From: Sphingobacterium alkalisoli
GTDB taxonomy: Bacteria; Bacteroidota; Bacteroidia; Sphingobacteriales; Sphingobacteriaceae
Assembly: GCF_005049105.1 (NCBI RefSeq)
Contig: NZ_SUKA01000009.1
Location: 62,001-126,000, forward strand
Length of the DNA stretch: 64,000 nucleotides
Direction: 5' to 3'
Part shown: positions 53,416 through 61,965 of the stretch, piece by piece
Position numbering within the stretch: the stretch's first letter is position 1
How the letters are laid out: the number at the start of each line of letters is the position of its first letter
Notes under the pieces: generated by a model
Seen by the model: the letters and a program-made list of their open reading frames with translations, nothing else
Told to the model about the DNA's origin: nothing
Databases searched by the model: none
Made by a program: the position numbers and the translations under genes

Positions 53416-56400
53416 TTAAAATGTTACATTCAAACCCACTACCCATTGTTTCATCATAGGATACGAAACACTTGCATTTTCCGGATTGTACCCTTCAAAA
53501 TTTGTAAACGTAAAATAGTTTTCCAAATTCGCATACAACCGCAACCTGTCTACCTTAAATTTAGTTGAAACATTTTGAGGTAATGCATAACCCAACTGCA
53601 AAGATTTGATCCTAAAGTAAGATGTATTATACAACCAGTAATCACTAACGGCGGTATTCAAAGCCGAACCGGACGTATGCAATCTAGGATACACCGTCGA
53701 TTTATTTTCCTCTGTCCAGCGTTCTAAAATTGTTGTGCGCTGTAAAAATCCTTCATTAATATTAAAGGTATTAAACCCGTCATTACCCCAATATTGTTTT
53801 ACGCCACCTACACCTTGACCAACTACATTTACGTCAAAATTTTTATAAGCAACATTAAAATTTAAACCATATGTGATTTTAGGCAGTGAAGAATAATCCT
53901 TAATCACCCGATCTTCTGCATCAAACACTTTGTCACCATTCGTATCCTTATAGAGGATATCACCAGGAGATGGCTTACCTCCTACAAAAGTTCCAAATGT
54001 ATAACCATCGGCAACCAGGCCTTCTATTTCTTCCGGATTTTGCACGATACGATCAAATTCCAATGTATAGAAGCTCGCATAAGGGCTACCCTCTAACGTA
54101 ATATTTGCGCCGCTTATGGATCGGTCCCCATTAAACTTAGTCACATTGTTGCTCACTGTAGACAAATTCCCATTTACTTGATAAGCCAATTCCCCAACCT
54201 TACCTTGGTAACCTAGTTGAAATTCAAAACCTTTATTTTTCATTTCTGCTATGTTCTGCCAAGGCGGACTGAAATTCCCCATAGTCAATGGAATAGGTAT
54301 TTTTGTTAAAATATCGCTTGTGGTTTTATCAAAGTACTCAACACTCAATGTCAATCTGTTTTTCAACATCGCCAGATCCAACCCAACGTTGCTTATTGTG
54401 GTAGTTTCCCATTTAATTTTGCTATTAGCAATTTCCTTCGGAGCTACACTTTGTTGCAATTGACCACTAAACGGATAAAGATAGGAACCATAAACAACTT
54501 GATAAGTATAATCACCTATCCTGTTATTGCCCAATTTACCCCAAGAACCTCTAATTTTTACGTCGTCAAATATGGCTTTTAAAGGTTCAGCAAAACGCTC
54601 CTCTGTTACGCGCCATCCAGCAGAAAACGACGGAAAAAAGCCCCATCTGTTATCTTTGGAAAACCGAGACGACCCGTCGTATCGTGCATTAGCTTCAAAA
54701 AGATATTTATTTTGGTAATCGTAATTTAATCGCCCAAAATATGACTGTAATGCATCGTCAGTTCCAGTTCCCCCTATCGACTCCATGTTAGCGCCCGCGT
54801 CCAAAACATAGATTGCATCATTACCAAAAATATCATTCTTCTTCGCGTTAAAATTATCCATCCTGTTATATTGCTGATCAAAACCCAACAAAGCGGCAAC
54901 ATAGTGAGATCCACCAAACGTTTCTTTAAAACGCAGAAGTGTATTTAACACGGTTGAGTAATCTCTTCGATTATTGTTAAATAAGCTATTCACACTTGGG
55001 CGTTGCTGATACTGAAAGTCTGTTTGAAGGTTCCATAAAGAATACGGTGTAACATATTCCCAACTTTTCAAGTTCGAATAGTTAAATCCGAAACTGCTTT
55101 CCCATTCTAAATTTTTTAACAAATTAACAATACCAAAAAACTTTGCACTCAATTTTTGCCGTTCACCATTACCCGTAATATTATCCACATATGCACGAGG
55201 ATTAGACCCTACAGGCAATCCTGAAAACATCTCACCGCCATAACGTCCATCCGTGTAAACAGGAATCACGCCAGGCGTGGTATTTCTTATAGAAGAGAAA
55301 AAACTAGACACGTCCAAAACTTCCCGATCAGACCAAGAGCCAAAAATATTCGCCCCCAATGTCAAGAAATTTTTAACCTTAGCATCAGCATTTATTCTAA
55401 AATTATAACGCTCGTAACCTGAATTGTCAACTATCCCTTTATTATTTAAATACCCCATTGACATGGCAAAATGACTTTTTTGCCCACCTCCTCGGATCGC
55501 CAAATTATGTTCCGACAATAACGAGCTATTAAGCATTTCATCATACCAATCCGTATTCGGATACAACGGATTTCCGGCAGCAGATTCCCTTCTCCACTCT
55601 TCTATCAGATCTGCGCCGTACTTTTCTCTGCCTTCAGACTCATTAACCAACTCCATGTGCGTAGCCATATCTGTTATAAAATCGATATCCTTCGCTACCC
55701 CTTGAGAACCCAAGTACCCATTATATGTCACACTGAATTTATCACCGCTCCCCTTTTTAGTGGTTACCAAGATAACGCCGTTCGCTGCTCGAGAACCATA
55801 AATAGCGGACGAAGCAGCATCTTTAAGAACCGAAACACTTTCTACATCATTCGGATTCACATCATTTAAAGCCCCTGGAACACCATCAATAACCACCAAG
55901 GGAGAGGCATCATTCATTGTTCCCATTCCCCTTACTAAGAAACCAAAGCTCTCAGCCCCTGGCTGTGCAGACGTCTGTGAAATATTCAAACCTGCACTTG
56001 CTCCTACCAAAGCTGAAGCAAGATTAAGATTAGGTCGGCTAACGGTATTCTCGTCAAATTTAACCGTTGACACGGAACCTGTCACGCTACCCTTTTTCTG
56101 CGTACCATACCCCACAACGACGACTTCATCAAGTCGGCTCTCTAGCACTGTCAACATAACCTGTTCGATATCTGCTGCCAAGACCGTTTTTGTTTCATAT
56201 CCAATAATTTTGAACTGGATCTGATCGGTTGAAAGAGCTTCCAATTCGAAAACACCATTCACGTCCGAGGTAGTCACCGCATTTGTTCTTACGTTTCGAA
56301 TCTCGACTCCCGAAACTGCTTCCCCTCCAGCTCCCGAAACCACTCCTTTCCATTTCTGCTGTTTAGCATCGCTATTTACCTCCAACATCACTATGGAGAT

Positions 56401-56541
56401 TTTTGACGAAAAGCTTTCTCGGAAAGCCCCTGTCGAGATCTTTAATACAGTCGACTCTCCTGCCAGAGGAAACATAGACACAGCCAGCAATAAATGCTTG
56501 GTATTAAAAACCCTCTTGAATTTGTGTAGTTTTAGATTCAT
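53416..56541 (-). CDS. SusC-type TonB-dependent receptor
   Basis: A 1041-residue outer-membrane receptor with an N-terminal leader, a carboxypeptidase-like domain (about 62-138: WKGVVSGAGGEAVSGVEIRNV), the TonB-box/plug start DEVVVVGYGTQKKGSVTGSV, DVESVSVLKDAASSAIYGSRAANGVILVTTKKG and a barrel ending SYPMMKQWVVGLNVTF. It has no STN domain, unlike the sigma-controlled receptor at 26512-30042, which agrees with control by the GntR repressor. The susD-like ATG lies 12 bases downstream. The -7 box is at 56653-56660. Confidence 0.95.
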   Translation of the reverse strand: MNLKLHKFKRVFNTKHLLLAVSMFPLAGESTVLKISTGAFRESFSSKISIVMLEVNSDAKQQKWKGVVSGAGGEAVSGVEIRNVRTNAVTTSDVNGVFELEALSTDQIQFKIIGYETKTVLAADIEQVMLTVLESRLDEVVVVGYGTQKKGSVTGSVSTVKFDENTVSRPNLNLASALVGASAGLNISQTSAQPGAESFGFLVRGMGTMNDASPLVVIDGVPGALNDVNPNDVESVSVLKDAASSAIYGSRAANGVILVTTKKGSGDKFSVTYNGYLGSQGVAKDIDFITDMATHMELVNESEGREKYGADLIEEWRRESAAGNPLYPNTDWYDEMLNSSLLSEHNLAIRGGGQKSHFAMSMGYLNNKGIVDNSGYERYNFRINADAKVKNFLTLGANIFGSWSDREVLDVSSFFSSIRNTTPGVIPVYTDGRYGGEMFSGLPVGSNPRAYVDNITGNGERQKLSAKFFGIVNLLKNLEWESSFGFNYSNLKSWEYVTPYSLWNLQTDFQYQQRPSVNSLFNNNRRDYSTVLNTLLRFKETFGGSHYVAALLGFDQQYNRMDNFNAKKNDIFGNDAIYVLDAGANMESIGGTGTDDALQSYFGRLNYDYQNKYLFEANARYDGSSRFSKDNRWGFFPSFSAGWRVTEERFAEPLKAIFDDVKIRGSWGKLGNNRIGDYTYQVVYGSYLYPFSGQLQQSVAPKEIANSKIKWETTTISNVGLDLAMLKNRLTLSVEYFDKTTSDILTKIPIPLTMGNFSPPWQNIAEMKNKGFEFQLGYQGKVGELAYQVNGNLSTVSNNVTKFNGDRSISGANITLEGSPYASFYTLEFDRIVQNPEEIEGLVADGYTFGTFVGGKPSPGDILYKDTNGDKVFDAEDRVIKDYSSLPKITYGLNFNVAYKNFDVNVVGQGVGGVKQYWGNDGFNTFNINEGFLQRTTILERWTEENKSTVYPRLHTSGSALNTAVSDYWLYNTSYFRIKSLQLGYALPQNVSTKFKVDRLRLYANLENYFTFTNFEGYNPENASVSYPMMKQWVVGLNVTF

Positions 56542-56652
56542 CGATTAATTCAGGTTTTAGTAATCATTTACAAAAGAGATTATTTTAAAAGAAAAAGCAT
56601 AAACAAGCACTGACCTACAAGTATCATAATAAGGTTGTCAAACCTGCTCATG

Positions 56653-56672
56653 CAAAATTATTGTATACAATA
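56653..56672 (-). promoter_or_regulatory. susC promoter with palindromic GntR box
   Basis: Minus-strand TAATTTTG (56653-56660) is a -7 box. The 14-bp palindrome TATTGTATACAATA (56659-56672) is directly against it on the upstream side, between -7 and -33, a classic repressor position. Confidence 0.65.
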
Positions 56673-56787
56673 TTATGTATTTTTTGAAAACAAAAAAAAT
56701 ATTTTTTATACTTTTTTTCATAAGAGTAAAGAGCTATTATGCGTAATAATCTATAGAACAACCCTTTATAAAACTACAATCAGATCT

Positions 56788-56819
56788 AAATATTAAAATT
56801 GTATACAATTTTAATATTT
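56788..56819. promoter_or_regulatory. 32-bp perfect palindrome with GTATAC core
   Basis: The arms 56788-56803 and 56804-56819 are exact reverse complements centred on GTATAC (56801-56806). It ends one base before the -33 TTTG of the PQQ dehydrogenase promoter. It is the longest and most symmetric member of the GTATAC box set. Confidence 0.65.
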
Positions 56820-56820
56820 T

Positions 56821-56852
56821 TTTGTATATTAAATTTCAAAGCGATAGCTTTG
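56821..56852 (+). promoter_or_regulatory. promoter of the PQQ dehydrogenase operon
   Basis: TTTG (56821-56824) and TAGCTTTG (56845-56852) match the -33 and -7 consensus with 20 bases between. The -7 box is one arm of CAAAGC-GATA-GCTTTG. The ATG lies at 56896. Confidence 0.7.
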
Positions 56853-56895
56853 ATTCGTAATTATTCAAGGTTACACAAGGACAATACCTTATCTT

Positions 56896-58416
56896 ATGAC
56901 AAGTACAAAACAGATCTATATCCTTCATATTTTTTGTATTATACTTACAGGCTGTACGTCCAGTAATAGCGAGGAGATCATCAGTAGCATTGAGGTTGGC
57001 AACTCCATACTTACCCTGAGCAAGGTAGCCGACAACCTTGATGTCCCGTGGGATCTGCAATACGATCCGTTAAACAATGTGATCATATTTTCCGAGATCG
57101 CCGGAAAAATAAAGAAGCTTGACCTTCGTACAAACGAAGTCACAAGCATTGCACATCTAGAAGATGTGTACCAACTGCGTACACTGGGTCTTTTGGGTAT
57201 GGCCCTGTATCAACCCAACAAAGGTCAGCACTATCTTTATCTCTCGTATACCAGTAAAACAGACAAAAACATCTACTCCAACCTGGTTCGCTATGATTTC
57301 AAAGAAGACAAATTAAGTAATCCAAAAACGTTATTGCAAATCCCCGGCAACACGGGACACAACGGCTCGCGTATCATCATCAGCAAGGATAACAAAATAC
57401 TCTGGGCTACCGGCGATGCTGCACACGACAATTACGCACAGGACACTACCTCATTAAATGGAAAAATCCTACGCCTAAACCCAGACGGATCGATACCGAA
57501 TGACAATCCCATAGCAAACAGCTACGTCTATGCGTGGGGATTTCGAAACATACAAGGCCTAACCCAGTCCGCTTCTGGAAGCATATATACATCCGAACAT
57601 GGTGACGCCATCGAAGACGAAGTAAACCTGATCCACCCTCTTCACAATTATGGCTGGCCTCAGATAGAGGGTATGCACGACACGGACAAAGAGATGGCTA
57701 TAGCCAAAATATCGGCACGCACAGAACCCATCCACTCTTGGACACCTGTCATAGCACCTTCAGGCATGGCCTACTACAATTCCACGGCTATCCCCACATG
57801 GAAGAACAGTCTCTTATTGGTTACATTAAAGACGCAATCGATGCGGATCCTCAAACTCTCGGACGACGGCACTACCATTGTAGATGAAAACGTATTATTC
57901 ACAGATTACCTAGGAAGACTTCGCTCCGTCCTCGTCCTCCCTAATGGTGATATCTATTTTTCTTCAAGCAATAGAGACTGGAATCCGCAAAAAGGATTCC
58001 CGAAAAAAAAAGATGACGCTATATACCGTATAACAAAAAGCAACCACGTACAAGGGCCTGTTATCAGACCCAAAACCGTCAGAAAGGAAATAGCACTTTC
58101 CGGAAAAACACTGTATGAAGCCTATTGTTCATCCTGTCACAAAACTGATGGCGCAGGCATCGCACATTTGTTCCCTTCGTTAAGACAATCACCAATCGTA
58201 TTGGGAGATGACAATGACCTTGCATCCCTACTATTGTATGGCACAGCAGATAAAAAAGAAAAAAGCCCTTATGAAGGAAAAATGCCTGCCTTTAATTTTT
58301 TAACGGATGAGGAGATCGAGTTGATTGCCAATTACATCCGAACATCTTTTGGAAATACTGGCTCAAAGATATCTCCACAAACTATTCAATCAAACCGTAG
58401 ACAAAATGCAAAGTAG
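56896..58416 (+). CDS. PQQ-dependent aldose dehydrogenase-like lipoprotein with cytochrome c domain
   Basis: A 506-residue lipoprotein (lipobox ILTGC, Cys20). Residues about 40-380 form a soluble glucose dehydrogenase-type six-bladed propeller: VADNLDVPWDLQYD, GNTGHNGSRI (catalytic-type His155), GKILRLNPDGSIPNDNP, YAWGFRNIQGL and HGDAIEDEVNLI. Residues about 395-490 are a class I cytochrome c with CSSCH (411-415) and an axial Met in GKMPAFN. It would oxidise an aldose to a lactone in the periplasm and pass electrons to haem. First gene of a four-gene plus-strand operon, with the next overlapping by 11 bases. Confidence 0.9.
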   Translation: MTSTKQIYILHIFCIILTGCTSSNSEEIISSIEVGNSILTLSKVADNLDVPWDLQYDPLNNVIIFSEIAGKIKKLDLRTNEVTSIAHLEDVYQLRTLGLLGMALYQPNKGQHYLYLSYTSKTDKNIYSNLVRYDFKEDKLSNPKTLLQIPGNTGHNGSRIIISKDNKILWATGDAAHDNYAQDTTSLNGKILRLNPDGSIPNDNPIANSYVYAWGFRNIQGLTQSASGSIYTSEHGDAIEDEVNLIHPLHNYGWPQIEGMHDTDKEMAIAKISARTEPIHSWTPVIAPSGMAYYNSTAIPTWKNSLLLVTLKTQSMRILKLSDDGTTIVDENVLFTDYLGRLRSVLVLPNGDIYFSSSNRDWNPQKGFPKKKDDAIYRITKSNHVQGPVIRPKTVRKEIALSGKTLYEAYCSSCHKTDGAGIAHLFPSLRQSPIVLGDDNDLASLLLYGTADKKEKSPYEGKMPAFNFLTDEEIELIANYIRTSFGNTGSKISPQTIQSNRRQNAK

Positions 58417-59632
58417 ATCCAATTCCCTCTTCAAAAACTGGCTGTCTATCTTAGGCCCCGGAGTTATCACCGCCGCTTTGGTCTTTGGACCAAGCAAAAT
58501 CACCATTACGTCTAAGATGGGAGCCGATTACGGCTTCGATCTGATATGGGTTATTGTAATTGCCGCATTCTTCATGATGGTATTCACCAATATGGCGACG
58601 CGGATCGGCGCACAAAATGACGAGTCTCTGCTTCGCCTGATCGAAAAGAAATTTGGCAAAGTCACCTCAGCCATAATTGGGATAGGCATCTTTTTAGTAA
58701 CAGCTTCGTTCCAAGCAGGCAACGCAACTGGCGCTGCACTGTCCATCTCCGAACGCACCGGATCGGACTCCAAAATCTGGATCATCGTCTTCACGGGGGT
58801 TGCGATACTCCTTCTGTTCTTCCGCTCATTCTACAAAGCGCTTGAAAAGTTTATGCTGACCATGATTATCATCATGCTAATCGCATTTCTATCCACAGCA
58901 ATCATGATACAGCCTTCCTTTGAAGATCTGGCAAAGGGTTTGGCACCGTCCATCCCGAAAGGCTCAACAGGATTGATCATTGCATTTACGGCATCCTGTT
59001 TTTCCGTGGTAGGTGCATTCTATCAAAGCTACCTTGTTCAGTCCCGCAGAAAAACACTAGGAACCTCCTCGTTACCCGATCAAGAGATCTTGGGAAGTAA
59101 GATTGGTATCGTATTGCTCGGCGTGATGAGTACTTCCGTTCTTGTCTGTGCCGCTGCGGTACTACACACACAAAACATCAAGATCAGCTCAGCCTCCGAA
59201 ATGGGAAAAGCACTAGAACCTTTACTGGGTTCCAAGGCCGCTCTTATCTTTTTTATAGGACTATTCGGAGCATCATTTTCATCCCTTATTGGCAATGCCG
59301 TATTAGGAGGTTCTTTGCTTGGAGATACATTCGGGTTTGGCAACAACCTCAACAACAAAGTGGTCAAAGCCTTTATCATATTGGTTATGTTGATCGGAGC
59401 TTTCGTTGCCATCACTTTCGGCAAAGCACCTCTCGAACTCATCGTATTTGCACAGCGCATTACGATATTTCTGGTCCCGTTTATAGGAATCATCATGTTC
59501 CTCATTGCCAATGATCCTGTGATCATGAAAGATCAAGTCAATAAACCCACTACCAAAATCTGGGCAGCATTGGGACTGATCGTCTTGATCACACTTGCGT
59601 TCAGCAATCTATACAACCTATTTATCAAATAA
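58406..59632 (+). CDS. NRAMP-fold transporter lacking the metal-binding motif
   Basis: A 408-residue membrane protein from the ATG at 58406, overlapping the previous gene by 11 bases; the longer frame runs far into it. It has about 11 hydrophobic segments and aligns with NRAMP/MntH (LGPGVITAALVFGPSK...GADYGFDLIWV; AFYQSYLVQSR). The helix-1 DPGN motif is GPSK (28-31) and the helix-6 Met-Pro-His region is SVVGAFYQ, so the Asp, Asn and Met that bind Mn2+/Fe2+ in NRAMP are missing. It may carry an organic solute or different ion. It lies in a sugar-oxidation operon with an epimerase-like protein and an aldolase. Confidence 0.85.
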   Translation: MQSRSNSLFKNWLSILGPGVITAALVFGPSKITITSKMGADYGFDLIWVIVIAAFFMMVFTNMATRIGAQNDESLLRLIEKKFGKVTSAIIGIGIFLVTASFQAGNATGAALSISERTGSDSKIWIIVFTGVAILLLFFRSFYKALEKFMLTMIIIMLIAFLSTAIMIQPSFEDLAKGLAPSIPKGSTGLIIAFTASCFSVVGAFYQSYLVQSRRKTLGTSSLPDQEILGSKIGIVLLGVMSTSVLVCAAAVLHTQNIKISSASEMGKALEPLLGSKAALIFFIGLFGASFSSLIGNAVLGGSLLGDTFGFGNNLNNKVVKAFIILVMLIGAFVAITFGKAPLELIVFAQRITIFLVPFIGIIMFLIANDPVIMKDQVNKPTTKIWAALGLIVLITLAFSNLYNLFIK

Positions 59633-59646
59633 AAACGCAAAAATAT

Positions 59647-60666
59647 ATGCAGACAGACTTAGCAAAATTAGAGAAAGAGATCTTGGCACCCTCAGCCGCA
59701 CTGGTAGCGGACATCAAGAAAATTGAAGGTGACATTATGCTGCTTGGTATTGGCGGAAAAATGGGGCCAAGTATGGCCGAACTAGCTGTAAGAGCCATTA
59801 AGGAAGCCAATCTAGACAAAAAAGTGATCGGTGTATCGCGTTTTTCCTCTGGAGGACTTCAAAAAGAATTAGAAGACATCGGTGTAGAAACAATAGCCTG
59901 CGACCTGCTAAATCCGGACGAACTAAAAATACTTCCGAAGATACCGAACATTATCTACCTGGCTGGGCACAAATTTGGAACCACAGGCAATGAAGATTTC
60001 ACCTGGGCTATGAACACCTATCTTCCAGGACAGGTGTCCGAACACTTCAAATCCTCAAAGATTGTCGCTTTTTCTTCTGGAAACGTACTTCCTTTTGTCT
60101 CTATTTCTAATGGAGGAGTATCCGAAGAAACAACACCCGAACCCATTGGTGAATATGCACAATCGTGTTTGGGCAGGGAGCGTGTCTTTCAATACTTTGC
60201 CAAGAAAAACAACACACCTGTATTGATCTACCGTCTTAATTATGCTGTTGATTTCCGCTATGGTGTATTGGTCGAGATTGCAAAAGCTGTACTTGAAGGA
60301 AAGGAGATAGACTTGACCACCGAAAATGTCAACGTCATCTGGCAGGGGGACGCCAACGAGATCGCTTTGCGTTCCTTATTACATTGCGAGTCTCCCGCCA
60401 AAATATTGAACGTCACCGGCCCTGAAATTCTGTCCATACGATGGATAGCGCAGTGTTTTGGCCATTACTTTGATCAGACACCGATATTTATCAATGCGCC
60501 TACAGGAACAGCCCTACTAAGCAATGCCAGCGAATGTCACAAGCTTTTCGGATATCCGAGAACCTCGATCAGAGAAGCGATTGATATCACCGCCAAGTGG
60601 ATCACTGAAGGGGGAGAGCTATGGAACAAAGACACCCATTTTCAAGAAAGAGGAGGAAAATTTTAA
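59647..60666 (+). CDS. NAD-dependent epimerase/dehydratase-family protein with altered active site
   Basis: A 339-residue protein with an extended-SDR Rossmann fold: MLLGIGGKMGPSMAELAVRAIKEA (GxxGxxG), YLAGHKFGTTGN and a later VAFSSGNVLPF. The catalytic YxxxK motif reads YAQSC, with Cys in place of Lys, though Ser and Tyr remain. The C-terminal half (VIWQGDANEIALRSLLHC) resembles substrate domains of nucleotide-sugar epimerases. It may act as a dehydrogenase or have lost redox activity. Its stop overlaps the aldolase start (TAATG). Confidence 0.78.
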   Translation: MQTDLAKLEKEILAPSAALVADIKKIEGDIMLLGIGGKMGPSMAELAVRAIKEANLDKKVIGVSRFSSGGLQKELEDIGVETIACDLLNPDELKILPKIPNIIYLAGHKFGTTGNEDFTWAMNTYLPGQVSEHFKSSKIVAFSSGNVLPFVSISNGGVSEETTPEPIGEYAQSCLGRERVFQYFAKKNNTPVLIYRLNYAVDFRYGVLVEIAKAVLEGKEIDLTTENVNVIWQGDANEIALRSLLHCESPAKILNVTGPEILSIRWIAQCFGHYFDQTPIFINAPTGTALLSNASECHKLFGYPRTSIREAIDITAKWITEGGELWNKDTHFQERGGKF

Positions 60667-61736
60667 TGAAGACACTATCCATTACCCTAAAAGAGCACCT
60701 ATTAAACGGGACAGTCATACCTGCGCATCCACTGGCATTGCATGAAGACCGCACGGTAAACGAAGCGCATCAACGATTACTGACCAACTACTATATGGCT
60801 AGTGGAGCAGGTGGTATAGCCGTAGCGGTACATTCTACGCAGTTTGAAATCAGAGATCCCAAGATCAACCTTTTCGAAACGGTTCTCAAATGGGCTGCAG
60901 AAGAAGTCGAAAAAGCAGATCTTGAAAGGCCTTTCGTGAAAGTAGCAGGAATATGCGGCCCCACAGAGCAGGCAATTAATGAGGCAAAAACAGCAAACAA
61001 ATATGGCTACGATATCGGATTATTAAGCATGGGCGGTCTACAAGGATGGACAGAAGAGCAAGTACTAGATCGTGTGAAGGCTGTTGCTCAGGAAATCCCA
61101 GTCTTTGGCTTCTACCTACAGCCTTCTGTCGGAGGACGGGTGTTTACATACGGTTTCTGGCAAAAATTTGTAGAGATCGAAAATGTGGTTGCCATAAAAT
61201 GTGCTTCTTTCAACCGCTATCAAACATTAGACGTTATGCGGGCATTGGCCAATTCATCACGTCCGGACCAGATCGCCATGTACACGGGCAATGACGACAA
61301 TATAATCAACGACCTGATGAGCGCCTACGTATTTCCCGTCGGAAACAAGAATATCAGTATTGATTTCAAGGGGGGGCTGCTCGGACATTGGGCGGTCTGG
61401 ACGCATAAAGCAGTAGAACTGTTGGAAGAAATCAAACAATACAAAAAAACCCCTTCTCCTGAACAAGCTGACAGGCTCCTATCCAAAGCTATACACGTCA
61501 CCGATACGAATGCCGCTTTCTTTGACCCCGCACATAACTTCCATGGATGCATACCAGGGATACATGAAGTATTACGAAGACAGGGGCTACTAAAAGGAAT
61601 ATGGTGCCTCAACCCGAAAGAAACCCTCTCTCCCGGACAATCTCAAGAAATCGACCGGGTCTATAAAAATTATCCGACCCTAAATGATGACCAATTTGTA
61701 AAAGAATTTTTGACAAACTATAAAAAAACATTGTAA
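60666..61736 (+). CDS. dihydrodipicolinate synthase-family aldolase
   Basis: A 356-residue TIM-barrel protein of the DapA/NanA family from the ATG at 60666. The Tyr of FGFYLQPSVGG and the Schiff-base Lys of VVAIKCASFNRY are present. It is longer than DapA (about 290), with a C-terminal extension. It probably splits a 2-keto-3-deoxy sugar acid into pyruvate and an aldehyde. It ends the PQQ dehydrogenase operon, with a terminator 75 bases downstream. A different family member is at 1377-2318. Confidence 0.82.
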   Translation: MKTLSITLKEHLLNGTVIPAHPLALHEDRTVNEAHQRLLTNYYMASGAGGIAVAVHSTQFEIRDPKINLFETVLKWAAEEVEKADLERPFVKVAGICGPTEQAINEAKTANKYGYDIGLLSMGGLQGWTEEQVLDRVKAVAQEIPVFGFYLQPSVGGRVFTYGFWQKFVEIENVVAIKCASFNRYQTLDVMRALANSSRPDQIAMYTGNDDNIINDLMSAYVFPVGNKNISIDFKGGLLGHWAVWTHKAVELLEEIKQYKKTPSPEQADRLLSKAIHVTDTNAAFFDPAHNFHGCIPGIHEVLRRQGLLKGIWCLNPKETLSPGQSQEIDRVYKNYPTLNDDQFVKEFLTNYKKTL

Positions 61737-61810
61737 AGCTAGGCAAGGAAAAATATTTTTTTTAAATTTAAAGTCCATAGGTTCTGCGCACTCTCGCGCA
61801 ATGGTTAAAG

Positions 61811-61839
61811 AAAAGCCCCTCGTTCCAGAGGGGCTTTTT
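61811..61839. terminator. terminator after the aldolase operon
   Basis: AAAAGCCCCTC (61811-61821) pairs with GAGGGGCTTTT (61828-61838) around GTTCCA and continues in T. It separates the plus-strand operon from the convergent gene at 61966 and looks bidirectional. Confidence 0.88.
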
Positions 61840-61965
61840 GATCGCAGCTACGAAAAGTCAATAACTTAACACAAATATTTGGAGAGTAACACCTACAAAT
61901 TGAGCGTTTAACTTTCAAAAAACAAACCGTTAATGTGGCTACTTTCGGTTATCACCTCCCTTTTA

